Of a stretch of 27,445 bases of DNA, positions 21,573 through 27,445 are shown one piece after another. The stretch's first letter is position 1. Every line of letters begins with the position of its first letter. Location of the stretch: positions 1 through 27,445 of the forward strand of contig JASLBZ010000111.1 in assembly GCA_030146285.1 (NCBI GenBank), in the 5' to 3' direction. Under the pieces are notes generated by a model. That model was given only the letters and a program-made list of their open reading frames with translations. It was not told the DNA's origin and did no database searches. Position numbers and translations under genes: made by a program. This stretch comes from Neisseriaceae bacterium (GTDB lineage: Bacteria; Pseudomonadota; Gammaproteobacteria; Burkholderiales; Neisseriaceae).

Positions 21573-22337
21573 TTATTCTAAATACCAATCTTGTAATAAA
21601 GAAAGATCAGCACCCAGTACCTGGGTTAAATAATGGTGGGTACTGCCATAATGTTCATGAATGACATTAAAAGCAGCTTGTAAATAATTGGATTTGACTG
21701 ATACCAAAACATTCAAAGCCTGTTCTTGTGCTTTGTTTTGGGTATGAAATAAAGACTGCAAGGTTTTTTCTAAAGTACTGGTGTGTAAATTGCTGGCCAG
21801 GTAATCTTGTAAAATGGTATGTTCATCAACACCAAGAGCACTTAACAATAAAGCTGAAGCCAATCCTGTTCTGTCTTTTCCTGCTGTGCAGTGAAAAATA
21901 ATCGGGGCTTTATTGCTTTGAATAATATGGAAGAATTGCTGATATTGTTTTGTGGCTTCTAAAACCAAATTTTTATTTAGCTGAATAAAAAAATTGTCCA
22001 AGCCAGATACATCACCGTCAAAAATCATGGTTTGTACCGAAGATATGCTTAGATTTCCTGTATTGATGGGCAGGTGAAGGTTGTTTTTAACCTTGCTTAG
22101 TTGGACGTTGGGTTGCTTTTGTTGTTCTTCAAAGCTTCGAAAATCGACAATGCTGATAATGGGCATTGCATTCAAGTAACGAATATCTTGTGCAGTTAAT
22201 AGGTGCAGTTGACCTGATCGAAACAAGTGATTGGCAATGACTTTTTGTCCATGTAAACCAGTATAACCACCTAAGTCTCGGCAGTTCTTTTGTCCTTGCA
22301 GTCCTAATGAGTGGTGGTCTTGTTGTTTTTTTGTCAT
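21573..22337 (-). CDS. Tyrosine-phosphatase-like protein (Y_phosphatase3 type)
   Basis: A 254-residue protein with the P-loop phosphatase signature HCTAGKDRTG: nucleophile Cys150 and Arg156. NCRDLGGYTG at residues 18-27 and VDFRSFEEQ at 64-72 are the other motifs of the bacterial LipA/MptpB-like tyrosine or lipid phosphatase family. No signal peptide is seen, so it is probably cytosolic. The substrate (phosphotyrosine, phosphoinositide or other) cannot be told. An ideal AAGGAG lies 8 nt before the ATG and could also pair with the CU-rich segment of the nearby sRNAs. It converges with sRNA copy B. Confidence 0.85.
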   Translation of the reverse strand: MTKKQQDHHSLGLQGQKNCRDLGGYTGLHGQKVIANHLFRSGQLHLLTAQDIRYLNAMPIISIVDFRSFEEQQKQPNVQLSKVKNNLHLPINTGNLSISSVQTMIFDGDVSGLDNFFIQLNKNLVLEATKQYQQFFHIIQSNKAPIIFHCTAGKDRTGLASALLLSALGVDEHTILQDYLASNLHTSTLEKTLQSLFHTQNKAQEQALNVLVSVKSNYLQAAFNVIHEHYGSTHHYLTQVLGADLSLLQDWYLE

Positions 22338-22462
22338 GTGATAAGCTCCTTGTGAAATGCATCAACCGATACCATTAAACCATCTTAATGTTCTTTGAGC
22401 ATGGTGTTGAGCGAATGGAATCAATTTTAACGGTTTTTTGCTTTTGTATCGTTTGGGTATAT

Positions 22463-22490
22463 AAAAAAGCCCATGCATTTGCACGGGCTT
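22463..22490 (-). terminator. Terminator of the Ldh_2-family gene
   Basis: On the reverse strand AAGCCC-g-TGCA pairs with TGCA-t-GGGCTT, followed by T6 through 22463. It lies about 18 nt after the stop of the upstream gene. Confidence 0.85.
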
Positions 22491-22507
22491 GAGTGATTGA
22501 TGGTTTT

Positions 22508-23554
22508 TTAGTTTGCATCAAAAGGCTTGGCACGTTCTGCTGCCAATACAATCTCTTGAAATTCAGTATCTGAAATATCAATACCATTTTTTAAGCGGTC
22601 ATGTTTTTTGGCTAACTCAGGTTCACCTGCCATTAAAATAGGCTCGCTAGGTGCGGGTGATGACTTGATGTATTCAATCATTTGATCGTATTCGTGGTTG
22701 AGCCAATCCAAATCAGCCAAACGTGTTGGATCGACAATGAATGCGCTCATGTGATTGATAATGCCATCCAAGCGTTCATGTTCAGGTTGGTTGGTGCCAC
22801 CACCGGACAGCATACCTGATAAAAATTCCACAGCACTGATCAAACCACCACCTTTGTGTTCGGCAATGGGGCGCAAAGCACCAAATGGTTCTTCATGCAT
22901 GGCTTTGGGATCATTTGTTGGATTGCCTTGGGCATCTAGCATCACATCTTGATCAAATTTTTTGCCTGCCAAGTACGCCACACGGGTTTTGCCATAGGCG
23001 ACCATGCTGGTGGCAAAGTCCAAAACAAAAGCTGGGTTCTTGTCAGTGGCAGGAAAAGTGATGCAAATGGGATTGGTCCCAAAGCGTGCACTTGAACCTG
23101 CAAATGGTGCAACCAAATCATCTTGGTGGTCTACCACATTCACAAAGAACAAGCCGACTTTACCTGCGGCTGCAACTTGCTCACCATAAGTGCCAATGCG
23201 ACCTAAATGGTGGGCATTTTTCACCGTTAGCAATACAACACCGGTGTCTTCAACCCGTTTTAATGCTTCTTCTACCGCTTCTTTGCCAATGCGTTGACCA
23301 AAGCCACGCTTCGCATCGTATTGCAAAATAGCGCCAAAATCATTGATGCATTCTTTTTCTTGATTGACTTTCAAAGTACCACGGGCAACACTGTCTACAT
23401 AGAAAACCAACATACCAACACCGTGGCTGTCATGTCCTTTTAAGTTGGCTTCAATCAAATGTTCTGCAACCGTTGCAGCTTCTTTGTTGGATGAGCCCAA
23501 TTTTTCTAAGATGGCTTGTGCTTGTGCTTGTAACTTTGCTGGGGAAATATTCAT
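22508..23554 (-). CDS. Malate/L-lactate dehydrogenase (Ldh_2) family oxidoreductase
   Basis: About 348 residues from the Met at 23554 (MNISPAKLQAQAQAIL). Met at 23563 (MVGMNIS) is the alternative, and AAAGGA just upstream suits neither spacing perfectly. Family motifs are GHDSHGVGMLVFYVD with the conserved His44, HHLGRIGTYGEQVA, APFAGSSARFGTNPICITFPA, FATSMVAYGKTRVA with the conserved Lys, and EHKGGGLISAVEFLSGMLSGGG. Members use NAD(P)H on 2-oxoacids or on cyclic ketimines such as delta1-piperideine-2-carboxylate (DpkA). The location beside lrp, dadA and alr favours an amino-acid-linked substrate, but this is inference. It lies downstream of lrp on the same strand. Confidence 0.83.
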   Translation of the reverse strand: MNISPAKLQAQAQAILEKLGSSNKEAATVAEHLIEANLKGHDSHGVGMLVFYVDSVARGTLKVNQEKECINDFGAILQYDAKRGFGQRIGKEAVEEALKRVEDTGVVLLTVKNAHHLGRIGTYGEQVAAAGKVGLFFVNVVDHQDDLVAPFAGSSARFGTNPICITFPATDKNPAFVLDFATSMVAYGKTRVAYLAGKKFDQDVMLDAQGNPTNDPKAMHEEPFGALRPIAEHKGGGLISAVEFLSGMLSGGGTNQPEHERLDGIINHMSAFIVDPTRLADLDWLNHEYDQMIEYIKSSPAPSEPILMAGEPELAKKHDRLKNGIDISDTEFQEIVLAAERAKPFDAN

Positions 23555-23677
23555 ACCGACCATTGTCCTTTGTCTGTTTGGTTTTGTTTTTCGTGTCCGA
23601 CTCAATCCTAGAACATTTGCCAAGCTTTTGCATCTGTAAATTGTCTTTTTAAAGCAGCAATCATCTAAAAAATAAAT

Positions 23678-24148
23678 TTAAGGCTTGTCTAAATGCAAAG
23701 TAACCAGCTCTTTGACTTCTTCCATAACCACATAGCTGCGGCTTTCTGCAGCAGCAGGCAATTGCAATAAAATGCTGCCTAACATGTCTCGATAAGCATG
23801 CATGTCTGGCAATCTGGCTTTGATGAGGTAATCATACTCGCCTGAGACCAAGTGGCACTCTAGGATTTGCGGGATTCTCATGACTTCGCGGCGAAACTCT
23901 TCAAAAATATTGCCAGATTTTGAACGCAATTTAATTTCAACAAAAACCAATAAGCCTTGATCGACTTTGTGTGGGTTGATTCGGGTAAAGTAGCCAACAA
24001 TCACTTCTTCTCGTTCTAAGCGGCGAATGCGTTCAGTAACCGGAGTGGTGGATAGACCTACTTGGTCTGCTAGCTCAGTCATGCTGATTCGAGCGTTTTT
24101 TTGTAAAATACTCAGAATTTTTAGATCAATTCTATCTAAATTCTTCAT
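23678..24148 (-). CDS. lrp: Leucine-responsive regulatory protein (Lrp/AsnC family)
   Basis: A 156-residue regulator from the Met at 24148 (MKNLDRIDLKILSILQ). A further nine upstream codons are open but have no Shine-Dalgarno. The N-terminal helix-turn-helix ARISMTELADQVGLSTTPVTERIRRLE is followed by the RAM ligand-binding domain, with LVFVEI, ECHLVSGEYDYLIKARLPDM and YVVMEEVKE, very close to E. coli Lrp. It is transcribed divergently from dadA, so it probably controls dadA and itself. A 15-bp Lrp-like palindrome covers its own -35. AGGA lies about 12 nt before the start. Confidence 0.93.
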   Translation of the reverse strand: MKNLDRIDLKILSILQKNARISMTELADQVGLSTTPVTERIRRLEREEVIVGYFTRINPHKVDQGLLVFVEIKLRSKSGNIFEEFRREVMRIPQILECHLVSGEYDYLIKARLPDMHAYRDMLGSILLQLPAAAESRSYVVMEEVKELVTLHLDKP

Positions 24149-24197
24149 AATTAGATAAATCCTATTTTTTGGCATTAAAATATTTAAAATTACTGGA

Positions 24198-24226
24198 ATT
24201 ATACTGTAAATTTAGTGAATTTCACT
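24198..24226 (-). promoter_or_regulatory. lrp promoter
   Basis: The reverse strand carries TATAAT (24198-24203), an exact -10. Seventeen nt upstream, AGTGAA (24221-24226) occupies the -35 position and is part of the palindrome at 24213-24227. Predicted start about 24191, leader about 42 nt. Confidence 0.6.
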
Positions 24227-24227
24227 A
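24213..24227. promoter_or_regulatory. Lrp-like operator in the lrp-dadA intergenic region
   Basis: TAGTGAATTTCACTA is a 15-bp palindrome with perfect 7-bp arms around a central T. It fits 13 of 15 positions of the E. coli Lrp consensus YAGHAWATTWTDCTR; the two departures are symmetric (G for A, C for T). Its position over the lrp -35 suggests autorepression. Confidence 0.55.
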
Positions 24228-24263
24228 GTTGAAAACCATTAAACTTACGTTTTTGACTGGTCA

Positions 24264-24279
24264 GTGCATCACGATGCAC
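24264..24279. repeat. Inverted repeat in the dadA leader region
   Basis: GTGCATC (24264-24270) and GATGCAC (24273-24279) are perfect 7-bp arms two bases apart, 67 bp before the dadA ATG. It may be a second operator in the divergent region; a hairpin loop of two bases is too tight for RNA. Confidence 0.4.
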
Positions 24280-24301
24280 GGCAGCAATGCAAATAGATAA
24301 T

Positions 24302-24313
24302 AGGCAGCCTGTA
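24302..24313 (+). repeat. DNA uptake sequence variant upstream of dadA
   Basis: AGGCAGCCTGTA differs at one base from AGGCAGCCTGAA. It lies in the dadA leader, 33 nt before the ATG. Confidence 0.5.
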
Positions 24314-24346
24314 AAATGGGTTTGCCCGTCTTTGGGGGATGAGAAT

Positions 24347-25633
24347 ATGAAAATTGTGATTTTAGGTGCAGGCGTGGTGGGTGTAACAACTGCTTGGTAT
24401 TTGAGCCAAAATGGCCACGATGTTACCGTGATCGATCGCGATGATGCAGCGGCAATGGACACGAGTTTTGCCAATGCGGGTCAAATTTCTCCAGGATATG
24501 CTTCTCCTTGGGCTGCCCCTGGTATTCCAACCAAAGCACTAAAATGGATGTTCAAAGAACATTCGCCATTACTATTCCGTCCAGATGGCAGTTTGTACCA
24601 AATCAAATGGATGTTCAAAATGTTGGCTGAGTGCAGTGCCGATCGTTATTCATTGAACAAAGAGCGCATGTTGCGTGTGGCTGAATATAGTCGTGATATG
24701 TTCCGTCAATTGCGCGCTGATACTGGTATCCAATACCAAGGCCGCCAATTGGGTACTTTGCAATTGTTCCGCAAAGATGAAGAAGTATTGGCTGCTAAAA
24801 AAGACATTCGTGTATTGCAAGAGTTGGGCATTGAACACCAAGTATTGACGCCTGAGCAGTGCTTGGAATATGAGCCAGCATTGAAATCACAATTGCACCT
24901 AATCAAAGGTGGCTTACGTTTGCCAAATGATGAAACAGGTGATTGCCATTTGTTCACCCAAACATTGGCTAAAATGTGCGAAGACAATGGTGTTAAATTC
25001 TGGTTTAACCGCAATGTTGATCGCATTGAGCACGACAATAAGCGTGTGACTGCAGTGTATTCTAATGGTCAACAAATTACAGCAGATCATTTTGTGTGCT
25101 GCCTAGGTACATACAGTCACAAATTAATGCAAACCATCGGAATTGATTTGCCAATCTATCCGATTAAAGGCTATTCATTGACCATTCCAATCACCAATCC
25201 AGATGCAGCACCGGTATCTACGATTTTGGATGAAACTTACAAAGTGGCGATTACCCGTTTTGATGACCGCATTCGTGTGGGTGGTATGGCTGAATTGTCT
25301 GGTTACAAAATTCATTTGAATCCAAAACGCCGCGAAACTTTGGAATTGGTTGTGAATGATTTGTATCCAAATGGTGGTGATGTTTCTAAAGCAACATTCT
25401 GGTCTGGTTTGCGTCCAGTGACACCTGACAGTACACCTATTATGGGTGGTAGCCGTTTTGAAAACATGTCTATCAATGCCGGTCACGGTACTTTGGGCTG
25501 GACGATGAGCTTGGGTTCTGCGCGTGTGATGGCTGATTTGATTTCAGGTAAACAACCTGATATTCGCACTGATGACTTATCAATGCAGCGTTACGCTAAA
25601 GGCAGCGAAACATTGGTAGTACCAATGCGTTAA
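24347..25633 (+). CDS. dadA: D-amino acid dehydrogenase
   Basis: A 428-residue FAD-dependent enzyme (E. coli 432) that oxidises D-alanine and other D-amino acids to 2-oxo acids and ammonia at the inner membrane. The Rossmann loop in MKIVILGAGVVGVTTAWYL and SFANAGQISPGYASPWAAPGIP are family hallmarks, with WSGLRPVTPDSTPIMGG and NAGHGTLGWTMSLGSA near the C-terminus. The frame is open 20 codons earlier, but the FAD loop must be near the N-terminus and GGGGGATGAGAAT precedes this ATG. Divergent lrp and downstream alr make a standard L-alanine catabolic unit: racemase then dehydrogenase. Confidence 0.95.
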   Translation: MKIVILGAGVVGVTTAWYLSQNGHDVTVIDRDDAAAMDTSFANAGQISPGYASPWAAPGIPTKALKWMFKEHSPLLFRPDGSLYQIKWMFKMLAECSADRYSLNKERMLRVAEYSRDMFRQLRADTGIQYQGRQLGTLQLFRKDEEVLAAKKDIRVLQELGIEHQVLTPEQCLEYEPALKSQLHLIKGGLRLPNDETGDCHLFTQTLAKMCEDNGVKFWFNRNVDRIEHDNKRVTAVYSNGQQITADHFVCCLGTYSHKLMQTIGIDLPIYPIKGYSLTIPITNPDAAPVSTILDETYKVAITRFDDRIRVGGMAELSGYKIHLNPKRRETLELVVNDLYPNGGDVSKATFWSGLRPVTPDSTPIMGGSRFENMSINAGHGTLGWTMSLGSARVMADLISGKQPDIRTDDLSMQRYAKGSETLVVPMR

Positions 25634-25651
25634 TCGCAATATTGCCAGTTC

Positions 25652-25684
25652 AAAAAAGCCGAGGAGATGACTCTTCGGCTTTTT
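25652..25684 (+). terminator. Terminator between dadA and alr
   Basis: AAAAAGCCGA-g-GAG pairs with CTC-t-TCGGCTTTTT around ATGA. The short T run may allow read-through into alr. Confidence 0.75.
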
Positions 25685-25706
25685 AATGAAGCACATCAAG
25701 AGAAAA

Positions 25707-25712
25707 TACAAT
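25707..25712 (+). promoter_or_regulatory. Candidate -10 of alr
   Basis: TACAAT lies 14 bp before the ATG, very close to the AAAAGGAG ribosome site. The -35 (TTAATG, 18-nt spacer) is weak, so this is tentative. Confidence 0.25.
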
Positions 25713-25726
25713 AAAAGGAGTCGGAC

Positions 25727-26785
25727 ATGCGTCCATTGGTGGCAAACATTCGCCTAAATCATTTGCGTGAAAATTACCTGAATCTAAAAAAAATGCATGG
25801 CAACAAAGCCTTGGCAGTATTAAAAGCCAATGCCTATGGGCATGGCGCTATTGAATGCGCCAAAGCATTAGAAGACATTGCCGATGGTTTTGCTGTTGCA
25901 ACCATTGAAGAGGCGCTGACTTTGCGCCAAGCTGGATTGAGCTTGCCAATCGTGATGCTAGAAGGTGTGTTTGAGCTGGATGAATACGCTTTGGTGGATG
26001 AGTATAATCTATGGCCAGTAGTGCAAAATGAAAATCAGCTGCAAGGCTTTTTGGCGCACCCTTGGAAAAACAAAACCAAAGTCTGGTTAAAAATGGATTC
26101 AGGTATGCACCGCGCTGGTTTTTTCCCAGAAGATTATGCGGCTGCGTTTGAGCGTTTAAATGCCTCTGAGCATGTTGACGGTATCGTGAAGATGACCCAT
26201 TTTGCGCGTGCAGATGAAATGGATTGCAATATGACGGCCGAGCAAATTGCTGCATTTGATGCCGTTTGTTCGCAATTGCCTGGCGAAGAAAGCATGGCCA
26301 ATACCGCTGCGATTTTAGAGCATCCAAAAGCGCACCGCAGTTGGGGTCGCATTGGTTTGGGTTTGTATGGTTTATCACCCTTTGCGGTGGCAGACATGCG
26401 TTTAAAACCAGTAATGCAATTGAGCACACAAGTGTTTGGCGTGCGAGAATTGGGTGCAGGTGAAGTGGTGGGCTACGGTTCTTTGTTCAAGACTGATAAG
26501 CCAACACGCATTGGTTTGATGGCTTGTGGTTATGCCGATGGTTACCCACGTTTGGCATCAAATAATAGCCCTATTCAAATTGATGGCACACCAAGTCGTG
26601 TGGCTGGTCGTGTTTCTATGGACATGATGACAATTGAACTGAATAAACCAGAGCAGGGCATTGGTAGTCATGTTGAATTGTGGGGAGACAATGTTTCTGT
26701 TAATGATGTTGCTGCCATGGCGGGAACGATTTCTTATGAATTGCTTTGTAACGTCAAGCGTGCTCGCTTTGAGTACAACCAATAA
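25727..26785 (+). CDS. alr: Alanine racemase
   Basis: A 352-residue PLP-dependent racemase interconverting L- and D-alanine. The PLP lysine is Lys33 in VLKANAYGHG. Tyr250 in VVGYGSLF is the second catalytic base, and Arg208 in WGRIGLGLYG contacts the PLP ring nitrogen. CGYADGYPR and GRVSMDMM are also present. Fold-type III barrel first, beta domain after about 225. AAAAGGAG precedes the ATG. Downstream of dadA it resembles a catabolic DadX, but if it is the only racemase it must also supply D-alanine for peptidoglycan. A terminator follows. Confidence 0.96.
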   Translation: MRPLVANIRLNHLRENYLNLKKMHGNKALAVLKANAYGHGAIECAKALEDIADGFAVATIEEALTLRQAGLSLPIVMLEGVFELDEYALVDEYNLWPVVQNENQLQGFLAHPWKNKTKVWLKMDSGMHRAGFFPEDYAAAFERLNASEHVDGIVKMTHFARADEMDCNMTAEQIAAFDAVCSQLPGEESMANTAAILEHPKAHRSWGRIGLGLYGLSPFAVADMRLKPVMQLSTQVFGVRELGAGEVVGYGSLFKTDKPTRIGLMACGYADGYPRLASNNSPIQIDGTPSRVAGRVSMDMMTIELNKPEQGIGSHVELWGDNVSVNDVAAMAGTISYELLCNVKRARFEYNQ

Positions 26786-26816
26786 ATAATAAAAAAGTCG
26801 TGTAGTATCTTATCAG

Positions 26817-26844
26817 GCTCTCTTTTTTAAAGAGGGCTTTTTTT
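26817..26844 (+). terminator. alr terminator
   Basis: GCTCTCTTT (26817-26825) pairs with AAAGAGGGC (26829-26837), 9 bp with one G-U, then T7. It lies 31 nt after the stop. Confidence 0.88.
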
Positions 26845-26964
26845 GTGGGCATTGAAGATACATTGCTAATAGACAAAGTGACGCAGTAAAAAATAATGTT
26901 GTGTGTATTGTGTGGTGCAGAGGTTTGGCGAAAGCCAAGTTGAAATCGTGCTGAGTGTTTTTTC

Positions 26965-27048
<84 letters not shown>

Positions 27049-27062
27049 ACAGAAGAGGATGC

Positions 27063-27091
27063 ATAGTACGCAATACTTAGCTTGTCGTCAA
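27063..27091 (-). promoter_or_regulatory. tRNA-Tyr promoter
   Basis: On the reverse strand TTGACG (27086-27091), a 17-nt spacer and TACTAT (27063-27068) form a strong sigma-70 promoter. The predicted start lies about 8 nt before the tRNA 5' end. Confidence 0.85.
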
Positions 27092-27307
27092 GCCTCTTGG
27101 ATGCTTATTCACAATCAAAAACAATAAGCTTCTGGTTTGAGTGGATTTTTATTGCTAAAAATCACGTACCGATGCGTACAAATGATGCGGTTTTTATTTT
27201 CAGGGTAAGGAAGTAGAGATTAAATTTTTTTAAAATGATTACGAAAGAGTACGTTGGTATATTACAATGGTCTTTTTGTGGTTTTTGCTTTGAAAAAAGG
27301 ATGGGGT

Positions 27308-27445
27308 ATGTTGGGTAAGTGGGTGGTGGTATTGATTGGATTGTTGTGCGCATCAATGGCGATGGCTGTGGACTTAACCGATCAACAAAAAAACATGATT
27401 CAAGCTCGAGTTGATGTGGAATACGACTGGATTAATGCTTGGCAA
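27308..27445 (+). CDS. Secreted protein of unknown function, N-terminal part
   Basis: Forty-six codons from the ATG at 27308 remain open at the window edge. The protein begins MLGKWVVVLIGLLCASMAMA, a Sec signal peptide with Lys4, a hydrophobic core and a likely signal peptidase I site after AMA, before VDLTDQQKN. The mature start is polar and probably helical. The Cys in LLCAS is inside the core and does not form a normal lipobox. AAGGA (27296-27300) gives a good ribosome site. TACAAT at 27263-27268 may be the -10. I do not recognise the family from this fragment. Confidence 0.75.
   Translation, partial: MLGKWVVVLIGLLCASMAMAVDLTDQQKNMIQARVDVEYDWINAWQ

Overview
The window reads as a chromosomal segment of a member of the Neisseriaceae (Betaproteobacteria) with moderately low GC. 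Three things point there. A biotin protein ligase is fused to a type III pantothenate kinase (16279-18102) in the arrangement known from Neisseria. DNA uptake sequences (DUS) of the AGGCAGCCTGAA / AGGCTGCCTGAA dialects, those of the Kingella/Simonsiella side of the family, occur singly and inside a terminator. There is also a tandem pair of small RNAs resembling the neisserial sibling sRNAs. The genus cannot be fixed from the sequence. No phage, insertion sequence, CRISPR array or genomic island is visible; most genes are housekeeping or amino-acid metabolism.

Layout, left to right. 1-2384: gpsA (reverse, cut by the window edge), then acpP and fabF (fatty acid synthesis). 2654-3847: an AspC/TyrB aminotransferase. 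3924-9118, all reverse: cysE, rng, maf, a short-chain dehydrogenase, and the overlapping pair queD-queE (queuosine precursor). 9334-12913, forward: a YqaA-type membrane protein, rsmA, an amino-acid ABC transporter ATPase without its partners, and a butyrate/4-hydroxybutyrate-type CoA-transferase. 12997-15495, reverse: homoserine kinase and a LysP-like permease. 15766-18857, forward operon: hldC, birA-coaX and a SPOR-like membrane protein. Next comes tldD (19083-20531).

20532-21572 holds no protein gene. It carries two nearly identical ~92-nt transcription units, each with its own TTGAC(G/C)-N17-CATAAT promoter, a 5' stem-loop, two tandem CU-rich anti-Shine-Dalgarno motifs and a strong intrinsic terminator. 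These are the most interesting objects in the window and look like sibling sRNAs.

21573-26785 holds a tyrosine-phosphatase-like protein, an Ldh_2-family oxidoreductase, and an alanine-catabolism cluster: lrp diverging from dadA, followed by alr. A 15-bp palindrome resembling the Lrp consensus overlaps the -35 region of lrp. The right end has tRNA-Tyr with a clear promoter and the first 46 codons of a secreted protein of unknown function.

Start codons were moved inward from the longest open frame for maf, the SDR, thrB, hldC, tldD, the Ldh_2 enzyme, lrp and dadA; reasons are given in each entry.
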